Position numbers and translations under genes: made by a program
Source: JSC-12 sp033764965
GTDB lineage: Bacteria > Cyanobacteriota > Cyanobacteriia > Leptolyngbyales > Leptolyngbyaceae
Length of the DNA stretch: 64,000 nucleotides
Assembly: GCA_033764965.1 (NCBI GenBank)
Contig: JANRIN010000285.1
Location: 9,954 to 73,953, forward strand
Direction: 5' to 3'
Shown here: positions 35,102-44,002 of the stretch, piece after piece
How the letters are laid out: each line of letters opens with the position of its first letter
Position numbering within the stretch: the first letter of the stretch is position 1
The notes under the pieces: generated by a model
The model's input: only the letters and a program-made list of their open reading frames with translations
The model's database searches: none
What the model was told of the DNA's origin: nothing

Positions 35102-35615
35102 GAGTCCTCTCCGTGGAGATGTTAAGCTGCCCGATGCCATCTACGAACCCCTTACTGCCAATGTTCAATTCATAGCGATAGAACACTCCTTTGAATGGAC
35201 GACGCAAGCTCATAGTTTGGCATTGCAATGCACTGTTTGTACTTTAGACATAGCGCTTGAAGGAGGCTAATTTGAACCGTAGGTTTTCTAATCTTTGAGA
35301 TAGTCGTGAGGCTTTAGCAACAACTTTGTGGGTAACTGTCGGTATTTCAACCGATGTCGCGGTAATAAATGTGTAAAAACCAAGTATTCCTTAAACGCCA
35401 AACTAACGAACACCTCATTAACGAATAAATTTAAGCATCAAGATTTGTAATGCAAGCTGCCTTTCGCAGATAAATTTAAGCATCAAGATTTGTAATGCAA
35501 GCTGCCTTTCGCAACCCGAATCGTTTTCTATAAAAGAAAATGCCTCTATCTCTGCGGTCAGCCCGTCTGCACTGCGATCGCGAGTGGACATTGGAGTAAT
35601 CTTTGCGGCAATCTC
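35102..35615. other. 514-base gap upstream of the phytochrome operon, containing a tandem duplication
   Basis: No gene is visible. It must hold the promoter of the GGDEF-phytochrome operon (minus strand) and the end of coaE. It contains a perfect 44-bp tandem duplication (35425-35513); otherwise I see no structured element. Confidence 0.6.
35425..35513. repeat. Perfect 44-bp tandem direct repeat
   Basis: Copy 1 is 35425-35468 and copy 2 is 35470-35513, identical over 44 bases with one base between. Each starts ATAAATTTAAGCATCAAG and ends CTGCCTTTCGCA. The lack of any mismatch means a recent duplication. It lies about 100 bases past the coaE stop and 320 bases before the GGDEF start, on the minus strand. 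Confidence 0.93.
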
Positions 35616-36266
35616 CTAAAGCTGTTGGGTTGAGAGTGGATCGGGTTGATGAGCCAGGTATTCATCTACTTGTAAAAACAAATTGTCCAGGCTAGTCGAG
35701 TTATCAAGCACGGCATTGGCTCTGGAAATTTTTTTGGAAATATCCATCTGGCTCTCAATCCGGGCGATCGCCTGCTCGACTGACAAATGGTCTCGTCCCA
35801 CCAGTCGCTTGATCTGGCAATCTCTAGAGCAAGTAACCACCCAGGTTTCTGTCACCAGATCCGTCATCCGAGCTTCAAACAAAAGTGGAATCACCATCAC
35901 TAAAACTGGGCAGTGATGGGCATTGTTGAGGGGTGGAGTGTTGCGTTCTGCCACCAGCCGATCGCGCACGTAGGGATGCACACATTGTTCGAGCCACTGG
36001 CGCTCGGCGGGACTGTTAAACACAATTTCGCCCAACCGTTGTCGATTTAAGTGACCATCGGAAAGCAGCACCCCGGAACCGTAGCGATCGACGATCGCCG
36101 CCAACACTGAAGTTCCCGGAACAACTGCCTCTCGCGCATACACATCAGCATCCAGGATGGGCAAATGGTGCCGAGATGCCAGGTAGCTGGAAACCGCTGT
36201 TTTTCCCATTGCGATTCCGCCTGTTAAACCAATAATGCGCTGAGCAGCAGCCTGATTACTATTCAT
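35616..36266 (-). CDS. coaE: Dephospho-CoA kinase
   Basis: A 216-residue kinase making CoA from dephospho-CoA and ATP in the cytoplasm, the last step of CoA synthesis. P-loop GLTGGIAMGKT (about 13-23), the LDADVYAREAV lid-side motif (38-48), the GxVLLSDGHLNRQRLGEIVF substrate region and the HPYVRDRL helix are all present. ATG 36266 is the likely start; the TTG two codons earlier is not needed. It is minus-strand, 194 bases from the divergent ndhM start. Confidence 0.95.
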   Translation of the reverse strand: MNSNQAAAQRIIGLTGGIAMGKTAVSSYLASRHHLPILDADVYAREAVVPGTSVLAAIVDRYGSGVLLSDGHLNRQRLGEIVFNSPAERQWLEQCVHPYVRDRLVAERNTPPLNNAHHCPVLVMVIPLLFEARMTDLVTETWVVTCSRDCQIKRLVGRDHLSVEQAIARIESQMDISKKISRANAVLDNSTSLDNLFLQVDEYLAHQPDPLSTQQL

Positions 36267-36460
36267 TCCCAATGAATCAACGTAAGGAACTTGGTCGCTT
36301 GCCCCATCTTCGCAAAGCCAACCCTAAATTACCGCAATCATAGCCATCAAAAAAACAAACACCAAGGATAAGAGTTTGCACTGGTAAAAGTCTGGTGTCT
36401 GATGGACTTACTCCCTACAATATAGACGTACAATGCAAAGCAACTCGTCCCATCCAACCC

Positions 36461-36802
36461 ATGCTGCTGAAATCCACCACGCGCCACATTCACATCTTCA
36501 CCGCTACTGTGGAGAATAACGAGCTGGTTCCCAGCGAGAACGTGTTGACGCTCGATGTTGACCCCGATAACGAATTCAACTGGACTGAGGAATCGCTCCA
36601 ACAGGTTTACCGCAAGTTTGATGATCTGGTGGAGGAATACAACGGCTCGGAGCTAACCGAATACAACTTGAGGCGGATTGGCTCAGACTTAGAACACTTT
36701 GTGCGATCGCTACTGCAAAAAGGCATCATTTCCTACAATCTGGACAGTCGCGTGTTGAACTACAGCATGGGATTGCCGCAAGTTGTTGCACCTGAAGGTT
36801 AA
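36461..36802 (+). CDS. ndhM: NAD(P)H-quinone oxidoreductase subunit M
   Basis: A 113-residue subunit of the thylakoid NDH-1 complex found only in cyanobacteria and chloroplasts. It sits on the peripheral arm and is needed for assembly and for electron transfer from ferredoxin to plastoquinone. Family features: MLLKSTTRHIHIFTA at the N-terminus, EFNWTEESLQQVYRKF (about 39-54) and ELTEYNLRRIGSDLEHFVRSLL. ATG 36461 gives the normal N-terminus; the frame is open further upstream to 36395 but those residues are unlike the family. A terminator follows 54 bases after the stop. Confidence 0.95.
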   Translation: MLLKSTTRHIHIFTATVENNELVPSENVLTLDVDPDNEFNWTEESLQQVYRKFDDLVEEYNGSELTEYNLRRIGSDLEHFVRSLLQKGIISYNLDSRVLNYSMGLPQVVAPEG

Positions 36803-36856
36803 CTCTTACAAATTATTAAGCTTTGTCCAGAAAGCATTTTTTCCAAATTCAGATTG

Positions 36857-36881
36857 AAAAGCCCTGACCTATGGGCTTTTT
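36857..36881 (+). terminator. Rho-independent terminator of ndhM
   Basis: An inverted repeat AAAAGCCC/GGGCTTTT with an 8-base loop and a run of T. It is 54 bases past the ndhM stop and well before the heme oxygenase gene. Confidence 0.85.
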
Positions 36882-37064
36882 TCATGAAACTCAACCCCAT
36901 TCTCAGCAAACTAACTTGAGCCATTCCAGTTGGTAAACACACTTGCCTTCAGAATTTGTAATGAAAAGGCTGATCAAATCGGTCTACCTTAACAATTTAG
37001 GTGCTTTATAGCGTTTCTCATTTCTGATAACCCTGTAAACAAACGTTTCGCTGGACGATTTAGC

Positions 37065-37781
37065 ATGAGCAGTAATTTAGCAACCAAGCTGCGTGAGGGT
37101 ACAAAAAAGTCCCACTCAATGGCAGAGAACACAGGTTTTATTGCCTGTTTTTTGAAAGGAACCGTTGAAAAAAATTCCTACCGCAAATTGGCATCCAACC
37201 TCTACTTCGTCTACTCGGCGATGGAAGAAGAAATGGAGCGGCAAAAGGATCATCCCATTGTTTCCCAAATTTATTTTCCAGAGCTAAATCGCAAGGCGGC
37301 TCTGGAGCAAGACTTGTATTTCTACTACGGCGCTAACTGGCGTGAGCAGGTTGCGCCCTCGAATGCGGCTCAAGAATACATCGATCGCATTCGGGAAGTT
37401 TCCAACACCGCACCCGAATTGCTGGTGGCTCATTCCTACACACGCTACCTGGGAGACTTGTCCGGTGGGCAAATTCTCAAAGGCATTGCTCAACGCGGCA
37501 TGAATTTGAATGATGGAGAAGGCACCCACTTCTACGAGTTCAAAACCATCTCTGATGAGAAAGCGTTTAAAGCCAAGTACCGTCAGGCAATGAATGATTT
37601 GCCTGTGGACGAAGAGACTGCCAATCGGATTGTGGATGAAGCTAACGATGCTTTTGGCTTGAACATGAAAATGTTCAAAGAGTTGGAAGGTAGCTTGATT
37701 AAGGCGATCGGCATCATGCTGTTCAACTCCCTCACCCGTCGTCGCAATCGTGGCAGCACCGAACTTGCAACGGCTGAGTAG
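37065..37781 (+). CDS. ho1: Biliverdin-producing heme oxygenase
   Basis: A 238-residue ferredoxin-dependent heme oxygenase that opens heme to biliverdin IXalpha, CO and iron. Biliverdin feeds phycocyanobilin synthesis for the phycobilisome and can be the phytochrome chromophore itself. Proximal heme ligand His17 is in KKSHSMAEN; the distal-helix motif LGDLSGGQILKGIAQ (about 127-141) and YLGDLSGG glycines are intact. The helical C-terminus ends with a polar tail (RRRNRGS). It has its own leader (36882-37064). The nearby bacteriophytochrome and apc genes are its likely consumers. Confidence 0.96.
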   Translation: MSSNLATKLREGTKKSHSMAENTGFIACFLKGTVEKNSYRKLASNLYFVYSAMEEEMERQKDHPIVSQIYFPELNRKAALEQDLYFYYGANWREQVAPSNAAQEYIDRIREVSNTAPELLVAHSYTRYLGDLSGGQILKGIAQRGMNLNDGEGTHFYEFKTISDEKAFKAKYRQAMNDLPVDEETANRIVDEANDAFGLNMKMFKELEGSLIKAIGIMLFNSLTRRRNRGSTELATAE

Positions 37782-37820
37782 TTCTTTTTCCGCTCAAATC
37801 GTTCATTTTGATTCAAATCT

Positions 37821-37869
37821 GAATCCTGGGGGCTTGGTGATGCGAACCATCATCCTGTCTTCAGGATTC
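37821..37869 (+). terminator. Nested hairpin after heme oxygenase
   Basis: Outer arms GAATCCTG (37821-37828) and CAGGATTC (37862-37869) enclose a second pair GGTGATG/CATCATCC. There is no T run, so it may be a 3'-end stabiliser rather than a classical terminator. Confidence 0.45.
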
Positions 37870-37881
37870 ACTGTTGGAAGT

Positions 37882-37902
37882 GTCATTGGTCATTGGTCAT
37901 TT
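37882..37902. repeat. STRR-type heptad repeat (GTCATTG)n
   Basis: Three consecutive heptads GTCATTG, GTCATTG and GTCATTT between the heme oxygenase gene and a small minus-strand gene. Same family as 9991-10012. Confidence 0.8.
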
Positions 37903-37941
37903 GTACAGAAGGAGTGACCAACGATCGCCAAGCTCTGATGC

Positions 37942-38235
37942 CTATTCCCAAGTTGCAACAGGTTTGAGCAGAACTGGAATTTCTTGATTAGCGGGAAATT
38001 CTAACTGGGTTTCGCGAATACCCAGGTAACTCGATTCGGCAAAGGAGAGCAGCATTCGTTGTAAGGCAACCCAGACCTCAGCATCGAATTCCCAATCCTG
38101 CGATCGCGTGGCGTAGGCGGCGATCGCTTTCAATGCCCAGAAATAGCTATTGCGGACTACCGATCCCGTTTTCTTATACTGTGGTACATCCTCTTGATGG
38201 ACAAACAGAATATCCTCTTCAACTCTGGCTCGCAT
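37942..38235 (-). CDS. Small hypothetical protein
   Basis: A 97-residue acidic-to-neutral protein that I do not recognise. It starts MRARVEEDILFVHQ and is predicted helical in the middle (SYFWALKAIAAYATRSQDWEFDAEVWVALQRMLLSFAES); it has no signal peptide or membrane span. The codon use and HIP1 content look like those of its neighbours, and ATG 38235 gives a clean start. It follows another small minus-strand gene by 67 bases, so the two may be cotranscribed. Confidence 0.6.
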   Translation of the reverse strand: MRARVEEDILFVHQEDVPQYKKTGSVVRNSYFWALKAIAAYATRSQDWEFDAEVWVALQRMLLSFAESSYLGIRETQLEFPANQEIPVLLKPVATWE

Positions 38236-38302
38236 AGCTCATATAGTAATCTTGAACTACTCTAGTTTACCGAAGAAACGCCAGAGCGATCAAAAAGCCC
38301 TT

Positions 38303-38554
38303 CTATCGCAAAAAAGGCGGACGATTAGACCGCATGGGTTGGTTCTTGACCACTTCATCCATAAAGCGCTTCAAGGCTTGCTCTCGATTCTTCATAAAAG
38401 CTGCCCAAAAGCCTGGTTGATACTCATCCATTGTTTTTGCGATCGCCCAAATATCGACCGCCAGGATATTGTGTAAAATTTCATCTTCTCGCTTGAGGGA
38501 ATTAATTTGCTCTAGCAGGGCACGTTCTTTAGCAGTGTGGCGATCGTCAGTCAT
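38303..38554 (-). CDS. Small hypothetical protein, helical
   Basis: An 83-residue protein with ATG 38554 as start. It is strongly helical and charged: TAKERALLEQINSLKREDEILHNILA is a likely coiled coil, followed by VDIWAIAKTMDEYQPGFWAAFMKNREQAL and a basic tail ending RPPFLR. No known domain is recognised. Its amphipathic character and cytoplasmic look suggest a protein-protein adaptor, but that is a guess. It precedes the 97-residue gene on the same strand. Confidence 0.6.
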   Translation of the reverse strand: MTDDRHTAKERALLEQINSLKREDEILHNILAVDIWAIAKTMDEYQPGFWAAFMKNREQALKRFMDEVVKNQPMRSNRPPFLR

Positions 38555-38713
38555 AGGAATCCCCAACTAGAGTAGGTTTAGAGCGATGGTAGAAGAGTTA
38601 AAATGCCATTTCCAATTGCTGTCCAGGGGTAGATTCCAGGAATTGCCCATTTCTGCGTCAACAGTCAGGGATAATGGAACCTAATTCACTTTTTCATTAC
38701 GACTTATTATTCT

Positions 38714-39274
38714 ATGTTACGCCAAACTTCTCTGGGAACGCTGGGGCTAACAGTCGGCGGAATTTTGACTGTGATTGGGTTCGTTGCCTATTTTGTGTTG
38801 GACAATGCCACCCTCAACCTGGTTGGGTTCTTCTACGGAATTCCGCTGCTGTTAGGAGGTTTGGCATTGAAAGCGGCTGAACTGGAACCCGCACCCTACA
38901 CCCAACCCACCTCACCAGAGGTTGTGGCACTGCGCGATCGTCAAGCCACCGCCACCCAAAATCAAATTCGTCAGGATGTGACCCGTTATCGTTACGGGCA
39001 ACCCGCTCACCTGGATACATCCCTGGCAGCTTTGGGACTGAGTTCGATCGACGAAGAACGCCCCATGCTGACGGGAGTTCGGGAAGTCGAAACCGATGGC
39101 GCTTATACGCTGGTGTTGGAATTTGATTCACCCATGATTCCGGCGGAGAAGTGGCAGGAAAAACAGGAAAAGATGACAGGCTTTTTTGGTCCAGGGGTGC
39201 GGGTAGACGTGCATCCCTTGCCAGAAGACCGAATTGAAGTGGCAATCATCGCCAGCCCTCAAGTTGCGGCGTAA
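38714..39274 (+). CDS. DUF2854 membrane protein
   Basis: A 186-residue protein of DUF2854, present in cyanobacteria and plastids, of unknown function. Two membrane helices lie at the N-terminus (about 7-29 and 34-51, LGLTVGGILTVIGFVAYFV and NLVGFFYGIPLLLGGLAL). The rest (about 52-186) is a soluble domain with the conserved RYRYGQPAHLDTSL segment and a VDVHPLPEDRIEVAI strand pair near the end. It is followed after 33 bases by the DUF2079 gene, so they may share a transcript. Confidence 0.85.
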   Translation: MLRQTSLGTLGLTVGGILTVIGFVAYFVLDNATLNLVGFFYGIPLLLGGLALKAAELEPAPYTQPTSPEVVALRDRQATATQNQIRQDVTRYRYGQPAHLDTSLAALGLSSIDEERPMLTGVREVETDGAYTLVLEFDSPMIPAEKWQEKQEKMTGFFGPGVRVDVHPLPEDRIEVAIIASPQVAA

Positions 39275-39307
39275 ATAGGGCAGAAGGCAAGCCTGGATTC
39301 AACCACT

Positions 39308-40780
39308 ATGGCAGAGGGCAGGGGATCATTCAACGAGGCACAGGAGCCGCAGCAGGCAGCAGGAGAACTCCTGACTCTAGAAAGGGATCATAAAGGGGAG
39401 GCTGCTTTCAGGCAAGTTGGCTGGCTGATTGCAGGCAGCATGATTGTCCTGTTTGTATGCAGCAGTGTGAGACACCGCCTGTTTCAATCGACGGCATTTG
39501 ATCTGGGATTTTTTGATCAGGCAACTTATTTAATTAGTCAAGGACAACCCCCAATCATTTCCTTTTGGGGGTTTCATGTCATGGGTGGTCATGCTGATTG
39601 GATTCTGTACCCGATCGCGCTGTTTTACAAGCTGTATCCCAGTGTGTACTGGCTGTTGGCGATTCAGGCGATCGCGCTGTCCTTGGGTGCTTTACCGACT
39701 TGGTATTTGGCGCGGCAAGCCGGATTAAAACCAGACCTGGCAAAAGCCGTCGCCATTGCCTACTTGCTCTACCCGTTGATCTTCAACTTGAACTTGTTTG
39801 ATTTCCATCCTGAAGTCATTGCCTTACCCTTATTTTTGACGAGTGTTTTAGCTGCCAGAGCGAAGCAAATCGGTTGGTTTACCCTTTGCATTGTGTTGAT
39901 TCTGGGTTGCCGGGATGCGTTGGCGCTAACTGTTGCGGCGCTGGGGATATGGTTGGCGTTGTTTGAGCGGCGGCGCGGGTCTGGGGCGATCGCGGTTTTG
40001 CTGGGGATTAGCTGGTTCCTGATTGCCACCAAACTGGTGATTCCTGCTTTTCGTCCGGGAGGGGTGGAATCCGTGTGGCGCTTTGCCTACCTGGGCAACT
40101 CCCTGCCGGAAATTCTGCTGAATCTTGTGCTTAAGCCTCACCTGGTATTGCCAGCATTATTCACACTCAAGAATCTGGAATATCTGGTACTTCTCTTTGC
40201 ACCTGTGGCATGGGGCTTGTCGTTTGCCCATCTCGCGCCCTTGCTGCCATTGCTTCCAACCTTGGGGATGAATTTACTCAGCACGGTTGAAAACCAGAAA
40301 GATTTGCTGCATCAGTATTCCTTGCCTGCGGTGCCCTTCCTGCTGCTGGCGGCGATCGCCTCCCTGTCACACGGCAAAGGCTTGCTGCACCATCCCCGCC
40401 ACATTGTGCTGTATTCCCTGGTGGGATTTTTAGCTTTAGCAAAATTCGGTTACTTTGGCTCCCGCTACCTGGCAGCGTTGGATACCTGGCAGGCAACCCG
40501 TACTGCCTTGACGTACATCGACTCCAACGGCAGCATTCTAACCACGGCATACATCACGCCTCATGTCACCCATCGCCCGGTTGTGAAAGTGGCGATTCAA
40601 GGCAGCGAGGATGACGACCTGAGCCAGTTTCAGTATGTGTTGCTGAATTTGCGGCACCCTGGCTGGATGAGCGATCGTGCCGTTCAACAAACTCTTGTCG
40701 ATCGCTTGCAGCAGGATTCTCGCTTCAAACAACAATTGCACCAGGATGACGTGTTTCTCTTTGTGCATGGTAAAGGCTGA
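39308..40780 (+). CDS. DUF2079 polytopic membrane protein (copy 1)
   Basis: A 490-residue membrane protein of DUF2079. After a charged N-terminus (about 1-38) there are about ten hydrophobic helices. Family motifs are the FDLGFFDQATYLIS segment (about 66-79), HADWILYPIALFYKLYP, and the FNLNLFDFHPEVIALPLFL loop. The short periplasmic acidic and His residues in these loops resemble those of GT-C glycosyltransferases, and DUF2079 is placed in that superfamily, but no substrate is known. The next gene is a close paralogue in the same orientation; both face a GT-C-like gene. A soluble C-terminal domain (about 395-490) follows the last helix. Confidence 0.88.
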   Translation: MAEGRGSFNEAQEPQQAAGELLTLERDHKGEAAFRQVGWLIAGSMIVLFVCSSVRHRLFQSTAFDLGFFDQATYLISQGQPPIISFWGFHVMGGHADWILYPIALFYKLYPSVYWLLAIQAIALSLGALPTWYLARQAGLKPDLAKAVAIAYLLYPLIFNLNLFDFHPEVIALPLFLTSVLAARAKQIGWFTLCIVLILGCRDALALTVAALGIWLALFERRRGSGAIAVLLGISWFLIATKLVIPAFRPGGVESVWRFAYLGNSLPEILLNLVLKPHLVLPALFTLKNLEYLVLLFAPVAWGLSFAHLAPLLPLLPTLGMNLLSTVENQKDLLHQYSLPAVPFLLLAAIASLSHGKGLLHHPRHIVLYSLVGFLALAKFGYFGSRYLAALDTWQATRTALTYIDSNGSILTTAYITPHVTHRPVVKVAIQGSEDDDLSQFQYVLLNLRHPGWMSDRAVQQTLVDRLQQDSRFKQQLHQDDVFLFVHGKG

Positions 40781-40805
40781 ACCTGGTAGTTTGAATGACT
40801 CAATT

Positions 40806-40826
40806 GACGAATGACCAATGACCATT
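40806..40826. repeat. STRR-type heptad repeat (GACCAAT)n
   Basis: Units GACGAAT, GACCAAT and GACCATT between the two DUF2079 genes. It is the reverse complement of the repeat seen at 37882. Confidence 0.75.
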
Positions 40827-40891
40827 TCTATCTTTTGAGGTGCTAAAACTTAGCATGGGCAGTTGGTATAGGTCCTATTGGGAGGTGCAGG

Positions 40892-42325
40892 GTGCTGAAA
40901 ACGTTGGGGTTAATCATTCCAAATCGATCGCTGCTCTGGTTAGTGGGAATCAGTGCCGTGGTTTTGTTGCTTGCCAGCAGTGTGCGCCACGGGTTGTTAG
41001 AATCTAACGCTTGGGATTTGGGCATTTTTGATCAGCCGCTTTACCTGCTGAGTCGCGGATTACCGCCCATATCCACGATCGTCAATGTGCATATTTTGGG
41101 CGATCATGCCGCCTGGATCTTTTACCCATTGTCAGTGCTGTACTGGATTTATCCCAATGTGCATTGGTTGTTTCTGGTGCAGGCGATCGCCCTTGCCAGC
41201 GGAGCCATTCCCACCTGGCATTTAGCGCGGCAGGCTGGAATACGAGACGATCAGGCACAGGCGATCGCGGTTGCCTATCTGCTTTACCCACTGATCTTTA
41301 ACTTGAATCTGTTTGATTTTCATCCAGAGGTGATTGCCTTACCGTTGTTTCTGGTGGCGGTTTGGGCAGCACGATCGCGGCAACTCGCGTGGTTTGTCGC
41401 CTGCGTTATGGTGATTTTGGGCTGTCGAGATGCCTTGTCGCTAACGGTCGCGGCAATGGGGGTGTGGCTGTGGCTGTTTGAGCAGCGGCGGGTGTACGGG
41501 GCGATCTCGTTTGTTTTGGGCATCCTCTGGTTTGTCCTTGCCACCCAGGTCATCATTCCCTATTTCCAGCCAGCGGGAGTATTAGGCGCATCCTACTTTG
41601 CTGAGTTTGGTGATTCGATTCCCGAAATTTTGGTGAATTTTATCCTGCGTCCGGACTTACTCCTGCGGAAGTTGTTGACCTTACAAAATCTTGGCTACTT
41701 AGCGCTGCTGTTTCTGCCCCTGATGTGGGGCTTGTCCTGGCGGCATTTGGCTCCCCTCATCCCTGCCATTCCCCAGTTGGGAATAAATTTAATCTCCGTT
41801 TCCCCGGTCACAAAGAACTTAGTACATCAATATTCTCTGCCGATTTTGCCCTTTCTGATGCTGGCGGTTATCGCGTCGGTCGCCGCAGGCAAAGGACTGA
41901 TTCAGCATCCTCGCCGCATGATTTTATGGTCGTTAGTGGGCTTTTTCGCCCTGGCACAGTATCCTTTGTTTTGGACGCGCTACCTGAATCGCATGGATAC
42001 CTGGGCAGCGAGTCGGGCGGCGATCGCAAGAGTCACCACCAGCGGAGCCGTGTTAGCCCCCGCCGCCCTTGCCCCCCACCTGAGCCATCGCACCTTGATT
42101 AAAGTTGTGGCGGAACCAACCATTTCCCTGAACGATTTCGATTATTTGCTGTTGAACCGTCGCCATCCGGGACAGTTAAGCTCGCCTGAAGCCATTGGTC
42201 AGTTAATCGAGCGGGCATCCAGTGATCGCACGCTGCAGCTACAGTTTGAGCAGGATGATGTCTACCTCTTTAGCCGCACTACCGTAGGCGTTGAAACAAA
42301 TACAGGTAATAATTCTCCACTTTAA
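40892..42325 (+). CDS. DUF2079 polytopic membrane protein (copy 2)
   Basis: A 477-residue paralogue of the upstream gene, sharing long blocks such as FNLNLFDFHPEVIALPLFL and YLLYPLIFNLNLF. The start is GTG 40892 after GGGAGGTGCAGG. About ten membrane helices and the same soluble C-terminal domain are present. The two genes are evidently a tandem duplication, but divergence is substantial, so it is not recent. The last 47 bases overlap the convergent gene at 42279. Confidence 0.87.
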   Translation: MLKTLGLIIPNRSLLWLVGISAVVLLLASSVRHGLLESNAWDLGIFDQPLYLLSRGLPPISTIVNVHILGDHAAWIFYPLSVLYWIYPNVHWLFLVQAIALASGAIPTWHLARQAGIRDDQAQAIAVAYLLYPLIFNLNLFDFHPEVIALPLFLVAVWAARSRQLAWFVACVMVILGCRDALSLTVAAMGVWLWLFEQRRVYGAISFVLGILWFVLATQVIIPYFQPAGVLGASYFAEFGDSIPEILVNFILRPDLLLRKLLTLQNLGYLALLFLPLMWGLSWRHLAPLIPAIPQLGINLISVSPVTKNLVHQYSLPILPFLMLAVIASVAAGKGLIQHPRRMILWSLVGFFALAQYPLFWTRYLNRMDTWAASRAAIARVTTSGAVLAPAALAPHLSHRTLIKVVAEPTISLNDFDYLLLNRRHPGQLSSPEAIGQLIERASSDRTLQLQFEQDDVYLFSRTTVGVETNTGNNSPL

Positions 42326-43835
42326 CGATCGCGGGTTGCAGTCCGGGTAAGGGCTGAATCCCCCAATTGGGGATTGTGGGAATGGGCGTGTCCAGGGGTT
42401 TGTTCAACACCAGCAACGCCTGGTCAGAGGTTGCCGCCTCCGCCACCCGTGCCAGTAAAAGCTGAGAGTTCAAGCGCTCTGCCCGATTGTCTGAACTGAT
42501 GTAGGTTCCTAATCGCTTTCGTTCTGGATAGAAAATTGGTTGATCCAAATGACCTGATACGGACTGCGTGAAGGAGTCGATCGCCCCAGCAATAAAATAG
42601 TTCTGTAAATTTTCCTGACGCACAAACTGAGCCACCAGTCGCGCTTGCGAAAAGGGATGCACCCAATCCATCGTGTAGGCGTAGAATCCGGCGATGACCT
42701 GAACCGCCAGAACAACACCCAAGAATTGGGATTGGTAGCGCTGAAAGAAGCGCCAAACGGGGTTGCGAGGTGCAGGTGCCTCAGTTGGTTCCGGGGTATA
42801 GTTCTGAGCCAGCCACAAACAAACAATAAACAGAATAAAAATATGCCCGTAGTGTCGCAGGAGTCCTGCCCACAGGCTATGAAACAAGACAATTTCGGTC
42901 AGATTAAATAGATAGAGAAAAAGAATGAGAGGACGACGATAAAACAGGGCAATGGAAAAGCCTAAAGGAATCCAGCTTAAGGCAGCGGCAAATCCATCAT
43001 CAATGAGGTTGCTGTTCCAAAACCGCAAGGCGATACCGGGCATAGGGAAATAGGATTTCCATACCGTGGCGATCGCAGAGACCACCAAACCCAAGCGTCC
43101 GCCTCCTGGGAAAAAGCCCCCCACCCCACCGGAATGTACTGGAGGAATGTTTTGCACCACCGACAGAACCATTCCCACAGCAAAGATTAATACGCTCAGA
43201 ATGATATCCCACGGTTGAAGCTGGGCTTTTTCTTGACGACGATCGCGCAACCACTCCACGGCTAACATTGCTGCCAGGGCGATCGCGGTCAGGCGGCTAA
43301 AAAAGTTGACATTCGCCATCAGAGCCAGAATGCCAGCCAACACCCAATAGCGTTGTTTGCGCGTGGGAAACAATGTACAAAATAGAAAAATCACCAGTAC
43401 ACCGAATCCATAATTTCGACTGATGATGGAATATTCATAAAATAAGAAATAGCTGAAAGATAGCAATAGTTTTTGCCAACGCGGGAGGGGAGCAAATCGA
43501 CACAGCAAAAACACATTAGCGGTTGCAATCAGGATGTGCAAAACCTGCATTGCCACAGGATCACGGGTGAAACGACTGATGCCATACAGTAAAATTCCCC
43601 ATAGCCAGGGGTGCATATACTCAAACCGCAGAGTAGTCACTAGCTCTGAAAGCGTCTGGTTATCCCGCGCCATCATCCAAAACATTATCTCGTCACTCCA
43701 CAGCTCATGCCGGAGCACCCCCACCAGCGCCAGCAGGAAAAAAGCACTGCTGACTAGAGTGGCAAATTTCCAATCCTGCTTAAGTTGCCCTGCCCACCAG
43801 GGAGTTACACGGTTTTCGGCTGACACCATTTCCAT
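42279..43835 (-). CDS. GT-C-like polytopic membrane protein (glycosyltransferase 39/ArnT-like)
   Basis: A 518-residue membrane protein with about eleven helices. Near the N-terminus the first loop reads RHELWSDEIMFWMM (about 42-55); an acidic pair after an aromatic is the usual catalytic feature of GT-C enzymes, which use lipid-linked sugars outside the membrane. The FEYMHPWLWGIL segment follows. A soluble C-terminal domain (about 400-518) ends the protein. The family and substrate are not certain. ATG 43835 is the likely start; a second ATG lies two codons later. Its 3' end overlaps DUF2079 copy 2, another presumed GT-C-fold gene. Confidence 0.7.
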   Translation of the reverse strand: MEMVSAENRVTPWWAGQLKQDWKFATLVSSAFFLLALVGVLRHELWSDEIMFWMMARDNQTLSELVTTLRFEYMHPWLWGILLYGISRFTRDPVAMQVLHILIATANVFLLCRFAPLPRWQKLLLSFSYFLFYEYSIISRNYGFGVLVIFLFCTLFPTRKQRYWVLAGILALMANVNFFSRLTAIALAAMLAVEWLRDRRQEKAQLQPWDIILSVLIFAVGMVLSVVQNIPPVHSGGVGGFFPGGGRLGLVVSAIATVWKSYFPMPGIALRFWNSNLIDDGFAAALSWIPLGFSIALFYRRPLILFLYLFNLTEIVLFHSLWAGLLRHYGHIFILFIVCLWLAQNYTPEPTEAPAPRNPVWRFFQRYQSQFLGVVLAVQVIAGFYAYTMDWVHPFSQARLVAQFVRQENLQNYFIAGAIDSFTQSVSGHLDQPIFYPERKRLGTYISSDNRAERLNSQLLLARVAEAATSDQALLVLNKPLDTPIPTIPNWGIQPLPGLQPAIVKVENYYLYLFQRLR

Positions 43836-44002
43836 TTATTTATGCAGATAGCACTCAGTGTATCGATCAACTGCTTATGCTTATCATGAAACCTTCCGAT
43901 GGAACTTCCTGATCCGTTAAATTGCCTGGTAAACTTATGTTAAGAAAACTCGACTGTTTCTAATCCAGTGAATCTTTTTATTTATTAACCAAATTAATAA
44001 CC

